In this document: piece after piece, positions 1 through 11,955 of the stretch
Layout of the letters: every line of letters starts with the position of its first letter
Numbering within the stretch: position 1 is the stretch's first letter
Assembly: GCA_014529385.2 (NCBI GenBank)
Contig: CM043966.1
Span: 110,876,468-110,940,467, forward strand
Direction: 5' to 3'
Source of the DNA: Adiantum capillus-veneris
Lineage: Eukaryota > Streptophyta > Polypodiopsida > Polypodiales > Pteridaceae
DNA: 64,000 nucleotides
Program-made: the position numbers and the translations under genes
Notes under the pieces: generated by a model
Database searches by the model: none
What the model was told of the DNA's origin: nothing
What the model saw: only the letters and a program-made list of their open reading frames with translations

Positions 1-309
1 ATTTTAGGTTTAGATTGACTTTTATATGGGCTTACCCATTCACATTTGGGCGTCCACACTTAGCCAACTAACCCTTGAATGTTCCAGTTAGAGGGCACCT
101 CTCATCGGCGATAACTCTTACCCTTTTCCTATTGGACCGCAAGCCCAACCCATGACTCAAAACAATGTAATGTTCGTGGATGTGCCGATGTACCTCTTGT
201 AATGTCTTTAATCCCCAGGTCAACACGAAGCAATAGGGGGCGTTGGGTAGTCGCCAAGCCTCCTATTCGCCTAGTGGTAACTCCACTGTGTCTGACTTGT
301 CAGTTAACA
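1..309 (-). repeat. G1 3' LTR (partial) and polypurine tract
   Basis: This matches 3868-4355 with scattered substitutions and ends at ...GTTAACA, which is TGTTAAC on the minus strand. Immediately outside, 311-322 reads as a G-rich polypurine tract on the minus strand, which marks this copy as the 3' LTR. It has one copy of the roughly 85-bp internal unit that is repeated three times in the 5' LTR. The remaining LTR lies before position 1. Confidence 0.75.
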
Positions 310-1451
310 TGTCCCCCTTCCTGATGTATATTTCGTCCTCAGAATCTATTGTGTTGAATCTCGTTTGTCACGGTGGAAGAGCATTTGAGATGAATGTCCT
401 TAGCTTCTTCAGTTTTTACTGCAAAATCAAACAAAATTGGCACAGTAATTGCATTCTCATATACAATTAAAAATCATATGGAGTTGTAGACATACAAATT
501 ATTGATTGGTAACAGAATTTTAAACCATATGTCAGCCATAAACATTAAATTGTAATATAATCAAACACATAAACAATTGTAAAGGTCAAAAACTAAACAA
601 GTTCAAGGTCGCTAATTTAACGATCGAAAGGCACTTAAGGTCAACTATTAATACCATGGGCAAGCTTCTCAATTTTCTCTAGTCAATTAAGTTGTTTAAT
701 CGTGAGAGCCAAGTATTTCATGTCTGAGGGCTGACTAGAGGCTATACCTAGAAGACCTTGTAGTTAAGCTACAATAAAAAAAAATTCTCATGAAATCATT
801 GCTTGACTGATTTCTTTTCTCGGACCCCCCAAAGTCTTTTCACCTTGATTCAATTTTGATATATGTGCTTATTTTGTATGCCTTGGGTTTTTTGCTTTTC
901 AAGGAAAAGCGCCCACACTTGGAACCTCTAGGGCTCTAGACTATAGGCGATACATGTGAGTGAAGTACCAAATCAAGATGAGATTTCTCTTCCCACTTAA
1001 GATTTTACATTATGACAGTTTGATATTTTTTTTGTTTGTTTTTAGTTTTTTAATTTTGTAACTTTGGGGGATCATATAACACTGTTACCCTCCCTAGGCT
1101 CATCACATTAGTAAACTCCCTTTATAATACTTAAGCTAAAGGTCAATAGGGACTAAGCCCACTAGGAAGCCCTAGTACATTACACACAATGCTACCTAAA
1201 TCGGATTAAGAACCTAAGAAACCATTGATCATTAGGAAGGCATTCCCCATGGTATTAAGAGAAGATCTCTAACGCTTGGCTTGGTCAAACTAGCTTAGTC
1301 GGACTGCTTGATTTTTAAACCTAGACAAGTGATTATGACAAAAATTTACATTGAATTTAATGTTTGATACTAAGCAAATGCGTTGAATATTATGCCACCA
1401 ATCACAGTTAAAGAAGCCTAAACATGGATGCAAAAAAGACAAGGGGCAATG
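310..1451. other. G1 internal region, no recognisable coding
   Basis: This AT-rich stretch lies between the G1 3' LTR and the protease. It is where RT-RNase H-integrase would be expected on the minus strand. I see no RT, RNase H or integrase motif on either strand, only short frames with many stops. Confidence 0.5.
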
Positions 1452-2190
1452 CTAATGGATTAGAAACACCTGTTTGTGTTGATGATCGCGCTTGATTTGA
1501 AGAGTAAACGAGATAAATATTCCATGAAGGTCCACATGCAATGTTTTGGGTTTTATTTCTTTAAGAGGCAATATCTCAAGGACTATGGCTTGAGTACAAG
1601 GGCTAAGAGTTGGTTTCTGCGTTGTGACACTCCCAGTCCCCCAATCAATAGTGCATTTGGTGGCTATCATCCACGTGCGTCCTAGGTTTATATTGCCCTC
1701 CATAGTTCTAGCAGGCATGATCAAAAAGTCTTGAGGTACAACAACATTGTCATAACTGACTGAAGTGTGCCAGATTCCAAAAACCGCAGTTTTTTTCTTG
1801 TTGACATCCTTGACTTGGATAATACTCTCAGATAGAGGTGGCTTTCCTAACTGACACCATACTACATATGACAACAGATTATACTTAGCACCCGTGTCCA
1901 ATAAGGTGTTATATAGCACTTTTCCATAGGTGATGTTTAGCTCAATAGGGTATCGTAGAGGTGTGTCAGAGTCCAGTCAATCCTCGTTGATTTCAACGTG
2001 GAATGCATGTGTAACTCCAAGGTTGGCCTCTCGTTGGCATCTTATGCGCTGTTGTCTCTCTTTAGCCTCAGCTTGAACTTGTATCTTCTTAAGATCTGCC
2101 TGTTCTTTGGCTGCTTTCTTTTCATTTATTCTAGCACGCACATTTTCTTGATATCGTCATCTCTTGTATGACCTTCTTTTCTTGCTAAGG
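1452..2190 (-). pseudogene. G1 retropepsin-like protease with charged N-terminal linker
   Basis: The open part (1919-1452) carries the aspartic protease motif LLDTGAKYNLLS followed by a beta-rich stretch ending in NINLGRTWM, the usual order in retropepsins. Upstream in the same frame (about 2190-1920) is a Lys/Glu/Gln-rich, probably coiled-coil stretch. A TGA near 1975 interrupts the two parts. The protease would process Gag and Gag-Pol in the particle. No RT follows. The fold call rests on the DTGA motif and its flanks, so confidence is moderate. Confidence 0.6.
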
Positions 2191-2203
2191 TTACGATTTT
2201 GGG

Positions 2204-2830
2204 TTATGTTTGAATTATTGATATGTCTTCGCTTGTACCCTCTTCACTCTCAGATAAATCACCATAGGCTATGGTACTAGGCCTTGAGTGTTTAGTTTCT
2301 TGACTTGATTGATTGGTCATTTCCTCTAGCCCTGAATGAATCTCTCCCTGAGATTCCGTTTCTGAGGTGTGTTGGTCAGAATTCCCTGAGGTATCATTAG
2401 TTTCACTCTTAGGTAGGTCTGCCTCTCTTTTATCGTCAGAGGTTATATGCACTACACCTAACATGTTTACTGATACGATTTGTGGGATCTGCTCCCCCTC
2501 ATTTACATCGCTAGCTCCATGTTCGGAGCGAGTGGCTCTACTAAAGGTTTCCTTTAAGCTGCTAAGCACGCTCGGCCCAGACCCTAGGCCCATGGCATGC
2601 ATGTCTTGGCCTGAGCTATCAGGACTAGGCATTGGATAACCCTCCATGACGTCGTAGTTAGAGGAAGAGTCACTGGACGCAATATGTGGGTCATGGGTTG
2701 TACTACCTTGGGTCCACGTCGAGGGCCCGTAACCTAAGGTGGGTATTGAGAATTCACGTAAGTGAAAGTGCTCGCTAGTTGCTTGGCCTCTAGCACACAA
2801 CCACAGTGCAGATGCATGTGCCTTTGGCAC
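2204..2830 (-). CDS. G1 gag-like acidic ORF, function uncertain
   Basis: This 208-residue open frame lies upstream of the protease and downstream of the primer-binding site on the minus strand, in the gag position. It is rich in Ser, Glu, Asp and Gln, mostly disordered in appearance, with no zinc knuckle and no clear capsid motif. Its role as Gag is inferred from position only. It may be the C-terminal part of a longer degraded gag. The region 2831-3520 upstream of it holds no frame I recognise. Confidence 0.4.
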   Translation of the reverse strand: MPKAHASALWLCARGQATSEHFHLREFSIPTLGYGPSTWTQGSTTHDPHIASSDSSSNYDVMEGYPMPSPDSSGQDMHAMGLGSGPSVLSSLKETFSRATRSEHGASDVNEGEQIPQIVSVNMLGVVHITSDDKREADLPKSETNDTSGNSDQHTSETESQGEIHSGLEEMTNQSSQETKHSRPSTIAYGDLSESEEGTSEDISIIQT

Positions 2831-3521
2831 CCTACAAGCGTCGGTGAATAACCTCGAAGGTTAACCGCTTGAGTTTTTAGGCATTTTGCACCCTATTTTC
2901 ACTCATTTTTTGATGTTTTTCAATGATCGGTTTTTGGATTAGAGTGTGTGATAGCTCAAAACAAGTGTATTACTTTGGGGGTCATGGTGTTCTTTACAGC
3001 ACAGTGTTCGGTTACCTGAAGCTCCGTTGGTCCTCAAAAGGATCGATATTTACTTACGCGTGAGGCTAAAATAAGTAATTTTAAAGGGTGAATGAGGCCT
3101 AAGCCTTGAGCGTGAGCTTGGGCTTGGGCTTGGGAAATATTCTCGATCCCGGTCCTACCCTTTTTTTGGAGATTAGGTCGCCGCGGTCGCGCCGCACGCG
3201 CGAGTACACACACACCTAACCTACGTACTTACAACTATCAGAGCTACTGATACACACTAACATAGTACTACAGGAACTAATTAACTAACATATCTACTTA
3301 TTGTACCTTATAGAACTAGCATTATAGCTCTACTACCTTAATTATAACACCTTATGAACAGAGAACACAGTACCTTTCAACACCTTATTAACAAAAACAG
3401 TACACTGCAACAAAAACAAACCCCTTCTCAACACACACACCTTCCTTCTCTACCTTTCCCACATCTAAAATTACACCACAAAGCAGCATAGAGTTCTATT
3501 TGAGCTTAGTGCAGGGAATTT

Positions 3522-3538
3522 CCCCGGCAGTGGTGCCA
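3522..3538 (-). other. G1 primer-binding site
   Basis: On the minus strand this reads TGGCACCACTGCCGGGG and starts four bases after the end of the 5' LTR. Plant gypsy elements of the Athila/Tat group have PBSs of this general form (TGGCGCCGTTGCCGGGG). The tRNA cannot be assigned without a tRNA set. Confidence 0.65.
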
Positions 3539-3542
3539 AAAA

Positions 3543-4355
3543 TGTGTGCGTCTCTCGCACTTGTCAATGCAAGGGACTTGTCGTACACTGTGTGCGAGCC
3601 ACAAATGGCTGCAAGCACACAACCAGACTAATCTAGCAAGCTCAAGAGAGCAATGATGTGTCACTCACTGCCCTACATTCGCCTTCGTGGAGGCAGTGCC
3701 GTGCTCAAGCGCCTCGCTATTGTAGTGCCTTCGTAATGCTGGATCACACACACACACCCTCTCTCTCTCCCTCTCTCTCACGGATACACACACATCCACA
3801 AGGAGAAGAAGAAGAAGATGGAGATGGAGCAAGAACACTCTTCAATTGCACAAATGAGAGAATAAGGTATTTTAGGTTTAGATTAAATTTTATATGGGCT
3901 TACCCGTTCACATTTGGGCGTGCCCACACTTAGCCAACTAAGCCTTGAATGTTCCAGTTAGAATGCGCCTCTCATCGACGATCATTCTTACCCTTTTCCT
4001 ATTGGACCGACAAGCCCGGCCCATGACTCAAAGCAATGGAATGTTCGTGGATGTGCCGATGTATATTTGCCAAGGTCAACACCAAGCGATAGGTGGCATT
4101 GGGTAGTCCCCAAGTCTCATATTTTCTCGGTGTTGACTTCACCGTCGCATGTAATGTCTTTGTCACCAAGTTCAGCACCAAGCAATAGGGGGCTTTGGGC
4201 AGTCCACAAGCCTCCTATTCGCCTAGTACTGACTCTACTGCCTCTTGCAATGTCTTTAACCCCTAGGTCAACACCAAGCGATAGGGGGCGTTGGGCAATC
4301 CCCAAGCCTCCTATTCGCCCAGCGTTGACTCCACTGTCTGACTTGTCGGTTAACA
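3543..4355 (-). repeat. G1 5' LTR with internal tandem repeats
   Basis: This 813-bp LTR runs on the minus strand from TGTTAACCGACAAG (4355) to ...CGCACACA (3543), next to the PBS. It contains CA- and CT-rich microsatellites at about 3749-3790. The part at 4070-4345 is expanded: a unit of roughly 85 bp, with the core GGTCAACACCAAGCGATAGG, is present three times against once in the 3' LTR. Confidence 0.75.
4070..4345. repeat. three degenerate tandem units inside the G1 5' LTR
   Basis: Units begin near 4073, 4165 and 4263. Each carries GGTCAACACCAAGCGATAGG or a close variant, then GG(C/T)GTTGGGCA-like and CCTCCTATTCGCC-like segments. Units differ from each other by several substitutions, so the expansion is old. 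Confidence 0.65.
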
Positions 4356-4540
4356 CTTTGAATTTTCATGTCTTGCATTGCTATTTTCCAATCATAGCGT
4401 GATTGAGATAACATAATAGTCAATGAACTGAAATATGCATTGCATTAGATAGTTGAATATCACATATAGGTGGTAACCAATTCAAGCCCATCGCATAGAT
4501 TCTACCCAGACAAGACTATGAGATGCCAAATGAAATGTAT

Positions 4541-5030
4541 ATCATGTATCCAATCCTCCCTTACAATGTAACCACATGTCTTGAAGACTCAAGTGTTGAG
4601 TTACATTGTTCCACTCATTTCTTTCAGCAGCTGCAATTAAGACACTAGAACCAATTGTAGAGTCTGAGGCGTTCTCTACCATATTGTTATCCCCACTTAT
4701 AAACCCATCCAATACATCAATGGTTCTCATCCAGTTCCACAATTTACCTATGTCTTTGGAGTTATTTGCCCCATATACATTCCCGATAGAGATGATGTTT
4801 GAATCAAATAAGCAAGAGATAAGTAAACCTCTTCCTGAATCATGGTTTAGAGAAACCTTGGGTTGAAGAGAATCCTTTACTATAGTCAATGTGCCAGAGT
4901 TTCCTTGTGCTGTCCCTCCATAAAAGAGAGAGTATTAATGGAAATGTCCCATAGTTTGAGCTTTTCTGTGCAGGTTGTGCTCTTGTACACATACAACATC
5001 TAGGTCCTCCTCTAGAATCTATTTCCAAAG
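4541..5030 (-). pseudogene. LINE ORF2 endonuclease domain, N-terminal part
   Basis: Overlapping frames (5028-4840 and 4889-4542) together give the first half of a LINE AP-endonuclease. It begins with a stretch like KIDSRGGPRCCMCTRAQPAQ, then LLISCLFDSNIISIGNVYGA, then a degenerate metal-binding segment GDNNMVENASDS where GDFN is usual. A frameshift near 4860 separates the parts. The catalytic His region and the RT are missing. The endonuclease would nick target DNA for reverse transcription; this copy cannot. Confidence 0.65.
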
Positions 5031-5159
5031 TGTTTTCAATTTTTCGGGACTATGTAGTCCCTTTGCATTAAGGGATGCATTCTTCATGTTAACTGAGTAC
5101 TTGGGACCCTCTCACTCTACTCATTAGACTCTTCTGATTCATTCATGACAACCTTATAA

Positions 5160-6438
5160 TTGACTATGTTTGTATCTTCTTTGGGTCGGGGTCTTGCAAA
5201 AGTACAACATAGGTATTGTAATTTGGGCAGGAAAAGAAGTACCTAGTTTGGGGTTTGGTGACAACCCTTTGATAGGATGCGGTATTGAAACCCTCAGGAT
5301 TGATAGCCCGCTTTCCTTTATCATTCAACTTGGAGGAGGTGGGGTTTGTTGAGGTAGGAGGCTGATTTTGGTTAAAGGTATTAGATGGAGTTTTTGCAGT
5401 GGGACCATACATAGAAGTTTTGCTTTAGTTCTTAGGATTACTGAGAGTCATTGTAGATGATAGCGATGTGGTAGGAGGATTCTTAACTTTGCCAAAGATC
5501 TGCTCAGAGGGTACCAAAGTTTTGCTATCAGGGTAACTGGGTATGAGAATAATGTCTGCCTCAGTAAGAGGATACCAAAATTTTTCTCACAGGGTAGCTA
5601 GGTATGAGAACAATGTCTGCCTCAGTAAGAGTCAGTCAATTCTTGGAGAAGTTCGCGATGTTTCCACAATGAAAACATGCTCCTGCGAGAGATCCCCATT
5701 TCAAGTATATCACAATTCTCCCTACCCCTGCATCTATATTCTAGAGTTTTTGGGAAATTTTCATCTATTTTTTACATAATACATACCTTGTTCCTATTGG
5801 GAGAGTATATGGAAGGGGAGAAACTTACATTCCCAAGAGATTCTATAGTCTCCTTAATGCTTCCCCACAAGAATGATGGTAGGTCATAAAGCTCATACCA
5901 GGTAACTTGTCAAAAGTTCCTCTTTAATGAGTTTTACTGGTTTCCAAGGGAAAACATGGACTACCTTTTGATGAAGAAGAATAGTTGGAATGCTTAGAAA
6001 TGTATCTTGGTCCTCCTTGATGCAGAAAAGAAACTCATATAGTCATTGACCTACATAGAATATTTTGTCGATGGCATAATACTGAAATTCTGCATCAATA
6101 GCATGTGCAAAATCTATGATAACTGGCAATCTACCTATGTAATAGAAAACAAGCCCTTTGGAGCAGAATACACTCATGTGATTCCAAGCTATTTGGGGTA
6201 TAATTTTCACAACCCTATCACCTTTTACTATAGGGTCTTTTGTGAAAGAATAATCTAGAACTAATTTGAGTACCTTTTCATCATATGGCTGGATTTTGAG
6301 TGCATCAAGGACGTTGAGTAGAGTACTTGTTGCTTCATGTTCTAGGACCTTAAATTCTCTAAGGAGCTTTTCATTGCCATAAGGAGAGAGGGAGATGTTG
6401 CGCGAGTGGAAGATGTTGTACCTTGGTGATAGCTTCAA
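5160..6438 (-). pseudogene. LINE ORF1-like (DUF4283-like) protein fragments
   Basis: The 131-residue frame 6438-6043 ends in CSKGLVFYYIGRLPVIIDFA followed by a short hydrophobic stretch, resembling the RNA-binding DUF4283 segment of plant LINE ORF1 proteins. Downstream, 6042-5420 is broken by stops. A Ser/Thr/Pro/Asn-rich frame (5412-5164) follows, as is common between ORF1's RNA-binding part and ORF2. Two near-identical segments of about 60 bp around 5500-5635 look like a local duplication. The family assignment is by resemblance only. Confidence 0.5.
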
Positions 6439-6510
6439 AGAATGCGCACGCTGATGTGGCCTTATCTAGAATTATCACTGTGCCATTTCTATTCTGCTTC
6501 CATCATCATA

Positions 6511-6805
<295 letters not shown>

Positions 6806-7014
6806 TGTTACCATATACATGTGGTAGTGATGTGTGTGAACACACTAGGACCGTCGGGGAATTTTTTCCCTCTTTAGCATTGTATATACGCCCATCACTC
6901 TAGGGCTATCTATCTTTCCATTGCACACTAAGTAACAGACTCTCTATTGTGTGCCTTGAGCTTCCTTCGTCTTCTCCAAGCTGTGTGTGTTTCTCTGCAA
7001 CCCTAATTCCAATA
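6806..7014 (+). repeat. copia-1 5' LTR
   Basis: It starts TGTTACCATATACATG and ends ...AATTCCAATA, where the 3' LTR has ...CCAACA, so the terminal CA has mutated to TA. The PBS follows after two bases. Confidence 0.92.
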
Positions 7015-7016
7015 AT

Positions 7017-7029
7017 TGGTATTAGAGCA
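7017..7029 (+). other. copia-1 primer-binding site
   Basis: TGGTATTAGAGCA is one base off the common plant TGGTATCAGAGC site, complementary to the 3' end of initiator tRNA-Met. It primes minus-strand DNA synthesis. Confidence 0.85.
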
Positions 7030-7367
7030 AGTCACGCCCTCCCGGGCTTAGTCGTAAGCTACTCCAGCACATGCCTGCTCACTTTCTTCGATTTCAGTGA
7101 GCTTTGGCGAGCGATCACAGGTCGACAAAAATTTTGGGCGAGCTCGGTCTGCTCAAAATTTTGATTTGGGCTCATTTCGGCCTCCGTTTCCACTACAAGA
7201 AGTACTGCACAGGCTATTTCATCATTTTGTGCAGAATTTCTGTCAGTGCCGTTTTCTGCATAACAAGTGCCTTATAGTCTTCTACGGTTTGTGCTATATA
7301 GCACAGTTTGTTCCCGCTCCGTTTCTCTTATTTTCGGGCAATTTTCACATCAGGTGCAGCATTTACC

Positions 7368-10300
7368 ATGGTTGACAACAACAACACAGATGTGTTCAAG
7401 ATGTTTGCTGCTGAGGACAGGTTGGATGGGGACAACTACCCTATGTGGGCTTATATGATGCAACATGTTCTTGTGTTAAAGGGTGTCTGGAACATTGTGC
7501 AAGGCATTGATGTACGTCCTGGTTCTGAGGATGTAGGCGATGTTGAGGATGTTGCAGGTCTTGCTGCAAGGATTGCAGCCATTAGAGTTGTTTTGCCTAC
7601 GGCAGAACAAGCTCATTGGGATGTTAAGGATGCGCAGGCTCATGCATTGATTGCATTGTCTGTGAAGCGCACCATTGTTCCTCACATCCGTTCAGCAAAA
7701 TCTGCAAAACAGGCTTGGGATATTTTAGCAGGTCTTTATGCAAGCCGCAATGAGGCTAAAATTGCTTTGTTGCGTAAAGAGCTGGAGTCGAAGATTATGC
7801 ATGAGGAAGATGATATGGACACTTTCCTTGCTAGTGTCAAGGATATCAATGAGCAGCTTATTTCTGCAGGTGAAGTCATTTCAGACAGTTCCCTTGTGCA
7901 GACTGTTCTTGATGCCTTACCAGATTCCTACCAGACTTTTGCTAGTACTTGGAGACTTATGACCCAAGGAAATCCTGAAGTTGTCAAGTTTGATGCATTG
8001 TGCACATTGCTGTTGCAAGAGTCACTTTCCAAAAAAAACAGGACTAGGTAGCGTGCAGTTGAACAGGCTTTTATTGCTTCTCAAAGAAAGGGTGGTAACA
8101 GTAATGCAACCACTTCTTATGGTTCTGCTGCGAGTGGCAAAAATTCTGTTCCTAATGCTTTTGCTCGCAGTACTTCGTCTGGCAATTCTGGTGATAAGGG
8201 CAAAAAGAAGATGCATTGCCATTATTGTAAAGCCAATGATCACTTGATCAAGTCGTGTCCTAAGTTGAAGGCCAAAGAGGCTAAGAAGAAAGAGGGTGGT
8301 TCCACTGCAAATGCTGGTTCCACTACAAATGCAGCCACTGTTGAGTCTTCTGTGAAAGGAGACTGTAATGCTGATGTTGATGCAGAATGGGCTTTTAGTG
8401 CAGAGTGCACTTACAATCCTGCTGTCCATGATGCATGCTTGTCAGTTGCTGCAGATTCGCATGTGTGGTATTTTGACAGTGGTGCTACAAAGCACATTAC
8501 CTCACATCGTGAATTGTTTACCTCTCTCGAGTCTGTCCCTCATGGGAATTCAGTCACTTGTGCCAACAACGCCTCTTACCCAATTCAGGGAGTTGGAAAG
8601 ATTGTGCTGACTGCTGCTAATGGCAGTTCCTTCACACTTGTTGATGCACTTTATGTACCTGGGATCAAGAAGAATCTCTTGTCTGTATCCGCACTTGCTA
8701 GACTTGGACTTGTAGTCAAATTTGTGGATGACAGATGTACAGTTCATGATCTCAGTTTTTCTGATGAAATTGTTGCATCTGGCCTTTTGTGATGTGGGCT
8801 GTATAAGCTCACTTTGTATGACAAGTGTGGACAAAATTTTGCAAATTCTGTTGCAGATTCAAGGGCTATTTCAGATGCAAAACTTTGGCATGCACGTTTT
8901 GGTCATCTGAATTTTGCCAATTTGCTGCGTTTGCAGAAATCTGATATGGTTGCTTCTTTGCCGCCTCTTGAAGCACCTGTCAAACATGTTTGTGAAGGCT
9001 GTATTTTGGGTAAGATGCAGCGTTCTAAGTTTCCAAAGGATGGTTCAGTTCGGGCCACATGCAGGTTGTAGCTTGTGCATAGTGATGTTTGTGGGCCCAT
9101 GCAAACTCCGTCCTTGGGCAATTACCTGTACTTCGTGACTTTCATTGATGATTACTCCAGGCATGCATGGGTATTTCCACTTAAAGCGAAGTCTGAAGTT
9201 TTTATGTGCTTCAAACAATTTCTGGCTATGGCTGAAAATGTCTCGAAATGTACTATGGGCACCCTCCGTTCCGATCGAGGGGGGGAGTATATGTCTCATG
9301 AATTTAATGCATTTCTGGCTAGTCGTGGGATAAAACACCAATGTACAGTGCCTTATACACCTCAACAAAATGGTGTTGCTGAGAGGAAAAACAGGTCACT
9401 GACGGAAATGGCACGATGTATGGTCAAAAGTCAAGCTTTACCGCATTCTTTTTGGCTTGAAGCCATAATGTGTGCCACTTATGTACTTAACAGGTGTCCT
9501 ACGAAATCTTTGCAGTCTATTACTCCATATGGAGCATGGCATGATAGAAAGCCTTCTATTGAGCACATGTGTGTTTTTGGCTGTTTGGCATATGCTTTGG
9601 TTCCACAAGTGCAGTGCAGAAAATTGGATGATAAGGCTGTCAAATGTATTTTTGTTGGTTATAATGCTGAAAGCAAAGGTTACAGGTTGTATCATCCACA
9701 AACAAAACATATTCTGGTTTCACGGGATGTAGTGTTTGTGGAAGATTCTGTTCAGCCCTTGCTGTCATGTACCAGAGACAATAATGTAAGGTCACAGGAC
9801 ATTTATGACACTTTGTTGCCTCTTTTCAGTGGTGGAAATACGAATGTAAGTTCCAATGAGGCAAATGTACAGCCTATGGGGGTTTCTGAAAATGTTTTAG
9901 ATCAGCCGATTACTGATGCAGATGTACATGATGTACTTGATGAGGAAAGGGCTAAAAATGAGCAGGCTAGAGGTATGCCAAAATGGCTGGTGCACACTTT
10001 GCGTGACAGTAAATTGGATGCACCTTTGTCTAGTCGTACTCGTTCAGGCTCTTGCCATGCATCTTATGCATCAGATTGTTATGCTTTGGCTGTGTCTAGC
10101 TTACATGATGTTGAGGAGCCTCTGACTTTTGATGAAGCACAAAATTCAGAAAATTGGATGGCTGCCATGCAATCAGAATATGATGCACTTATAGAAAATG
10201 ACACATGGACTTTATGTGATTTACCTCCTGGCAAAAAGGCCATTGGTACGAAGTGGGTTTACAAGTTGAAACGCAAGCCGGATGGTGAGATCGATCTCCA

Positions 10301-11653
10301 TAAGGCTCGACTTGTTGCAAAGGGTTATGCACAACAAAAAGGCATAGATTATGAAGAGACTTTTGCTCCCACTTGTCGTATGACTACTGTGCGTTTTCTA
10401 TGTGCATTGGCAACTATTTTGGTTGGGATGTACATCAATCAGACATTGTTACTGCTTTCTTGAACGGTGACATATTTGAGGAAGTTTATGTAACGCAACC
10501 TCGCGGTTTTGTCATAAAAGGACAAGAGGACAAAGTGTGCAAATGTAACAGGGCTTTGTATGGGTTGAAGCAATCTCCTTGTGCTTGGTATGAGAAAGCT
10601 GACACTCATTTGGTCAAACAAGGCTTTCGTAGCAGTCCAACAGAAAGCACATTGTATGTAAAGCGTGAGGGTGATGTACTTCTCATTGTGGTTCTTTATG
10701 TTGATGATTTGCTGATCACTGGACCAAATGAGAGACATATTGCTGAATTTAAGGCTGATTTGAATGCTACTTTCAAGATGAAAGATTTGGGGATGTTGCA
10801 TCATTATTTGGGTATACAGTTTAACCAGTGTGATGGTGGTATTGCCTTGTGTCAGAAAAGTTACATAGAGACATTGCTATGTAAGTTTGGACTTGAGGAT
10901 AGCAAACCTATTGCCACTCCCATGGAAACAGGTTTGAAGTTGAGTTTACATGATGCTGGTGATCCTGCTGATGTCGCTCTTTACCAAACTACTATTGGCT
11001 GCCTCATTTATGTATGCAACACGAGGCCGGATATTCAGTTTGCAGTCTCACAAGTCAGCAGATTTATGCATAGCCCAGGGTCTAAGCATTGGCAGGTTGT
11101 CAAGAGTATTTTCCGCTACCTTAGTGGCACTTTACATCTTGGCTTGTTTTATCCCAAGGGGGGATCATTATCGCCAGACTTAAATGCTTTTTCGGACTCA
11201 GATTGGGCTGGTTGTTTTGACATGCGAGTGTCCACAAGTGGTTTTTGTTTCATTCTTGGCAGTTCATGTATATCATGGTTGAGCAAGAAGCAACCTACTG
11301 TGGCCAGTTCGAGTTGTGAGGCTGAGTACAGGGAAGTCTTCACAACTACGGTTGAGTGTGTATGGCTCAGACGCCTTATGGCTTATTTGGGTGTTGGACA
11401 GGACACTGCCAACACTATCTACACTGACAGTCAGAGCGCATTGGCAGTTGCGAGGAACCCAGTTTTTCATGCTCGCACAAAGCACATTGAGGTGCATTAC
11501 CACTATGTCAGGGAGAGGCTCTCAGCAGGAGAGATCATCTTGGCTTATGTGCCAACACAGGACAACCTTGCAGATCTTTTCACAAAGGCATTGTCTTGTG
11601 AGAAGCTTGAAGCTTTCCACAAAGCTTTGGGCTTACTCCCCTTTGTGGACTGA
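7368..11653 (+). pseudogene. copia-1 gag-pol polyprotein, broken
   Basis: I chose ATG 7368 because the Gag N-terminus (MVDNNNTDVF... LDGDNYPMWAYMM) begins there; the frame is open further upstream but without homology. Domains in order: UBN2-type Gag; zinc knuckle CHYCKANDHLIKSC (about 8214); protease WYFDSGATKHIT (about 8467); GAG-pre-integrase with LWHARFGHLN; integrase D-D-E core with FIDDYSRH, LRSDRGGEY and QNGVAERKN; RT with YVDD (about 10700); RNase H ending FTKAL. Defects are TAG at 8049, TGA at 8790, TAG at 9069 and a one-base shift near 10420, inside RT just before the GWDVHQSDIVTAFLNGD block. All are simple point lesions, so the ancestor was a normal single-ORF copia element. Confidence 0.93.
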
Positions 11654-11718
11654 TCCTATCCTCAGGGCATGGCACTTCCATTTACTCATGTGCCAGCTCT
11701 CGTTCACTGCATCACTCC

Positions 11719-11728
11719 AGGGGGGATT
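11719..11728 (+). other. copia-1 polypurine tract
   Basis: AGGGGGGATT lies directly upstream of the 3' LTR and is the expected plus-strand primer site. Confidence 0.8.
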
Positions 11729-11955
11729 TGTTACCATATACATGTGGTAGTGATGTGTGTGAACACACTAGGACCGCCGGGGCATTTTTCCCCTCTTTAG
11801 GAGGTTTTTTCCCCCGTGCATTGTATATACGCCCATCACTCTAGGGCTATCTATCTTTCCATTGCACACTAAGTAACAGACTCTCTATTTTGTGCCTTGA
11901 GCTTCCTTCATCTTCTCCAAGCTGTGTGTGTTTCTCTGCAACCCTAATTCCAACA
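11729..11955 (+). repeat. copia-1 3' LTR
   Basis: TGTTACCATATACATG to ...ATTCCAACA, followed by the ATATA target duplication. It is longer than the 5' LTR by a short pyrimidine-rich insertion around 11795-11815. Confidence 0.92.

Larger units (their letters stand above)
1..4355 (-). mobile_element. G1: RT-less Ty3/gypsy-like LTR element (3' LTR cut by window edge)
   Basis: Two related ends, 1-309 and 3543-4355, flank about 3.2 kb. Read on the minus strand, the right copy starts TGTTAACCGACAAG and is followed by a gypsy-type primer-binding site (3522-3538). The left copy starts TGTTAACTGACAAG and is preceded by a purine run (311-322), so the element points leftwards. The internal part holds a gag-like acidic ORF and an aspartic protease but no reverse transcriptase, RNase H or integrase, so it is either deleted or a non-autonomous family. 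The protease frame has an in-frame stop. The LTRs differ by substitutions and by tandem-repeat copy number, so this is not a recent insertion. The TSD cannot be checked because the left LTR runs off the window. Confidence 0.75.
4356..6510 (-). mobile_element. 5'- and 3'-truncated L1-like LINE fragment
   Basis: Two LINE modules occur in the right order on the minus strand: an ORF1-type DUF4283-like segment (6438-6043, degraded on to about 5160) and the N-terminal half of an exonuclease-endonuclease-phosphatase domain (5030-4541). No RT is present to the left, where G1 begins. Frames are broken many times, so this is an old dead copy. The right edge is a long TA tract into which copia-1 has inserted. 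4356-4540 has no recognisable coding. Confidence 0.65.
6806..11955 (+). mobile_element. copia-1: complete but defective Ty1/copia element
   Basis: This 5150-bp element has LTRs of 209 and 227 bp, a 5-bp TSD (ATATA), an initiator-Met-type PBS (7017-7029), a polypurine tract (11719-11728) and one gag-pol frame in the copia order protease-integrase-RT-RNase H. Three in-frame stops and one frameshift inactivate it. LTR divergence is visible but modest, and the 3' LTR carries an extra 18 bp near 11800. It lies in the TA tract at the right edge of the LINE fragment. Confidence 0.95.
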
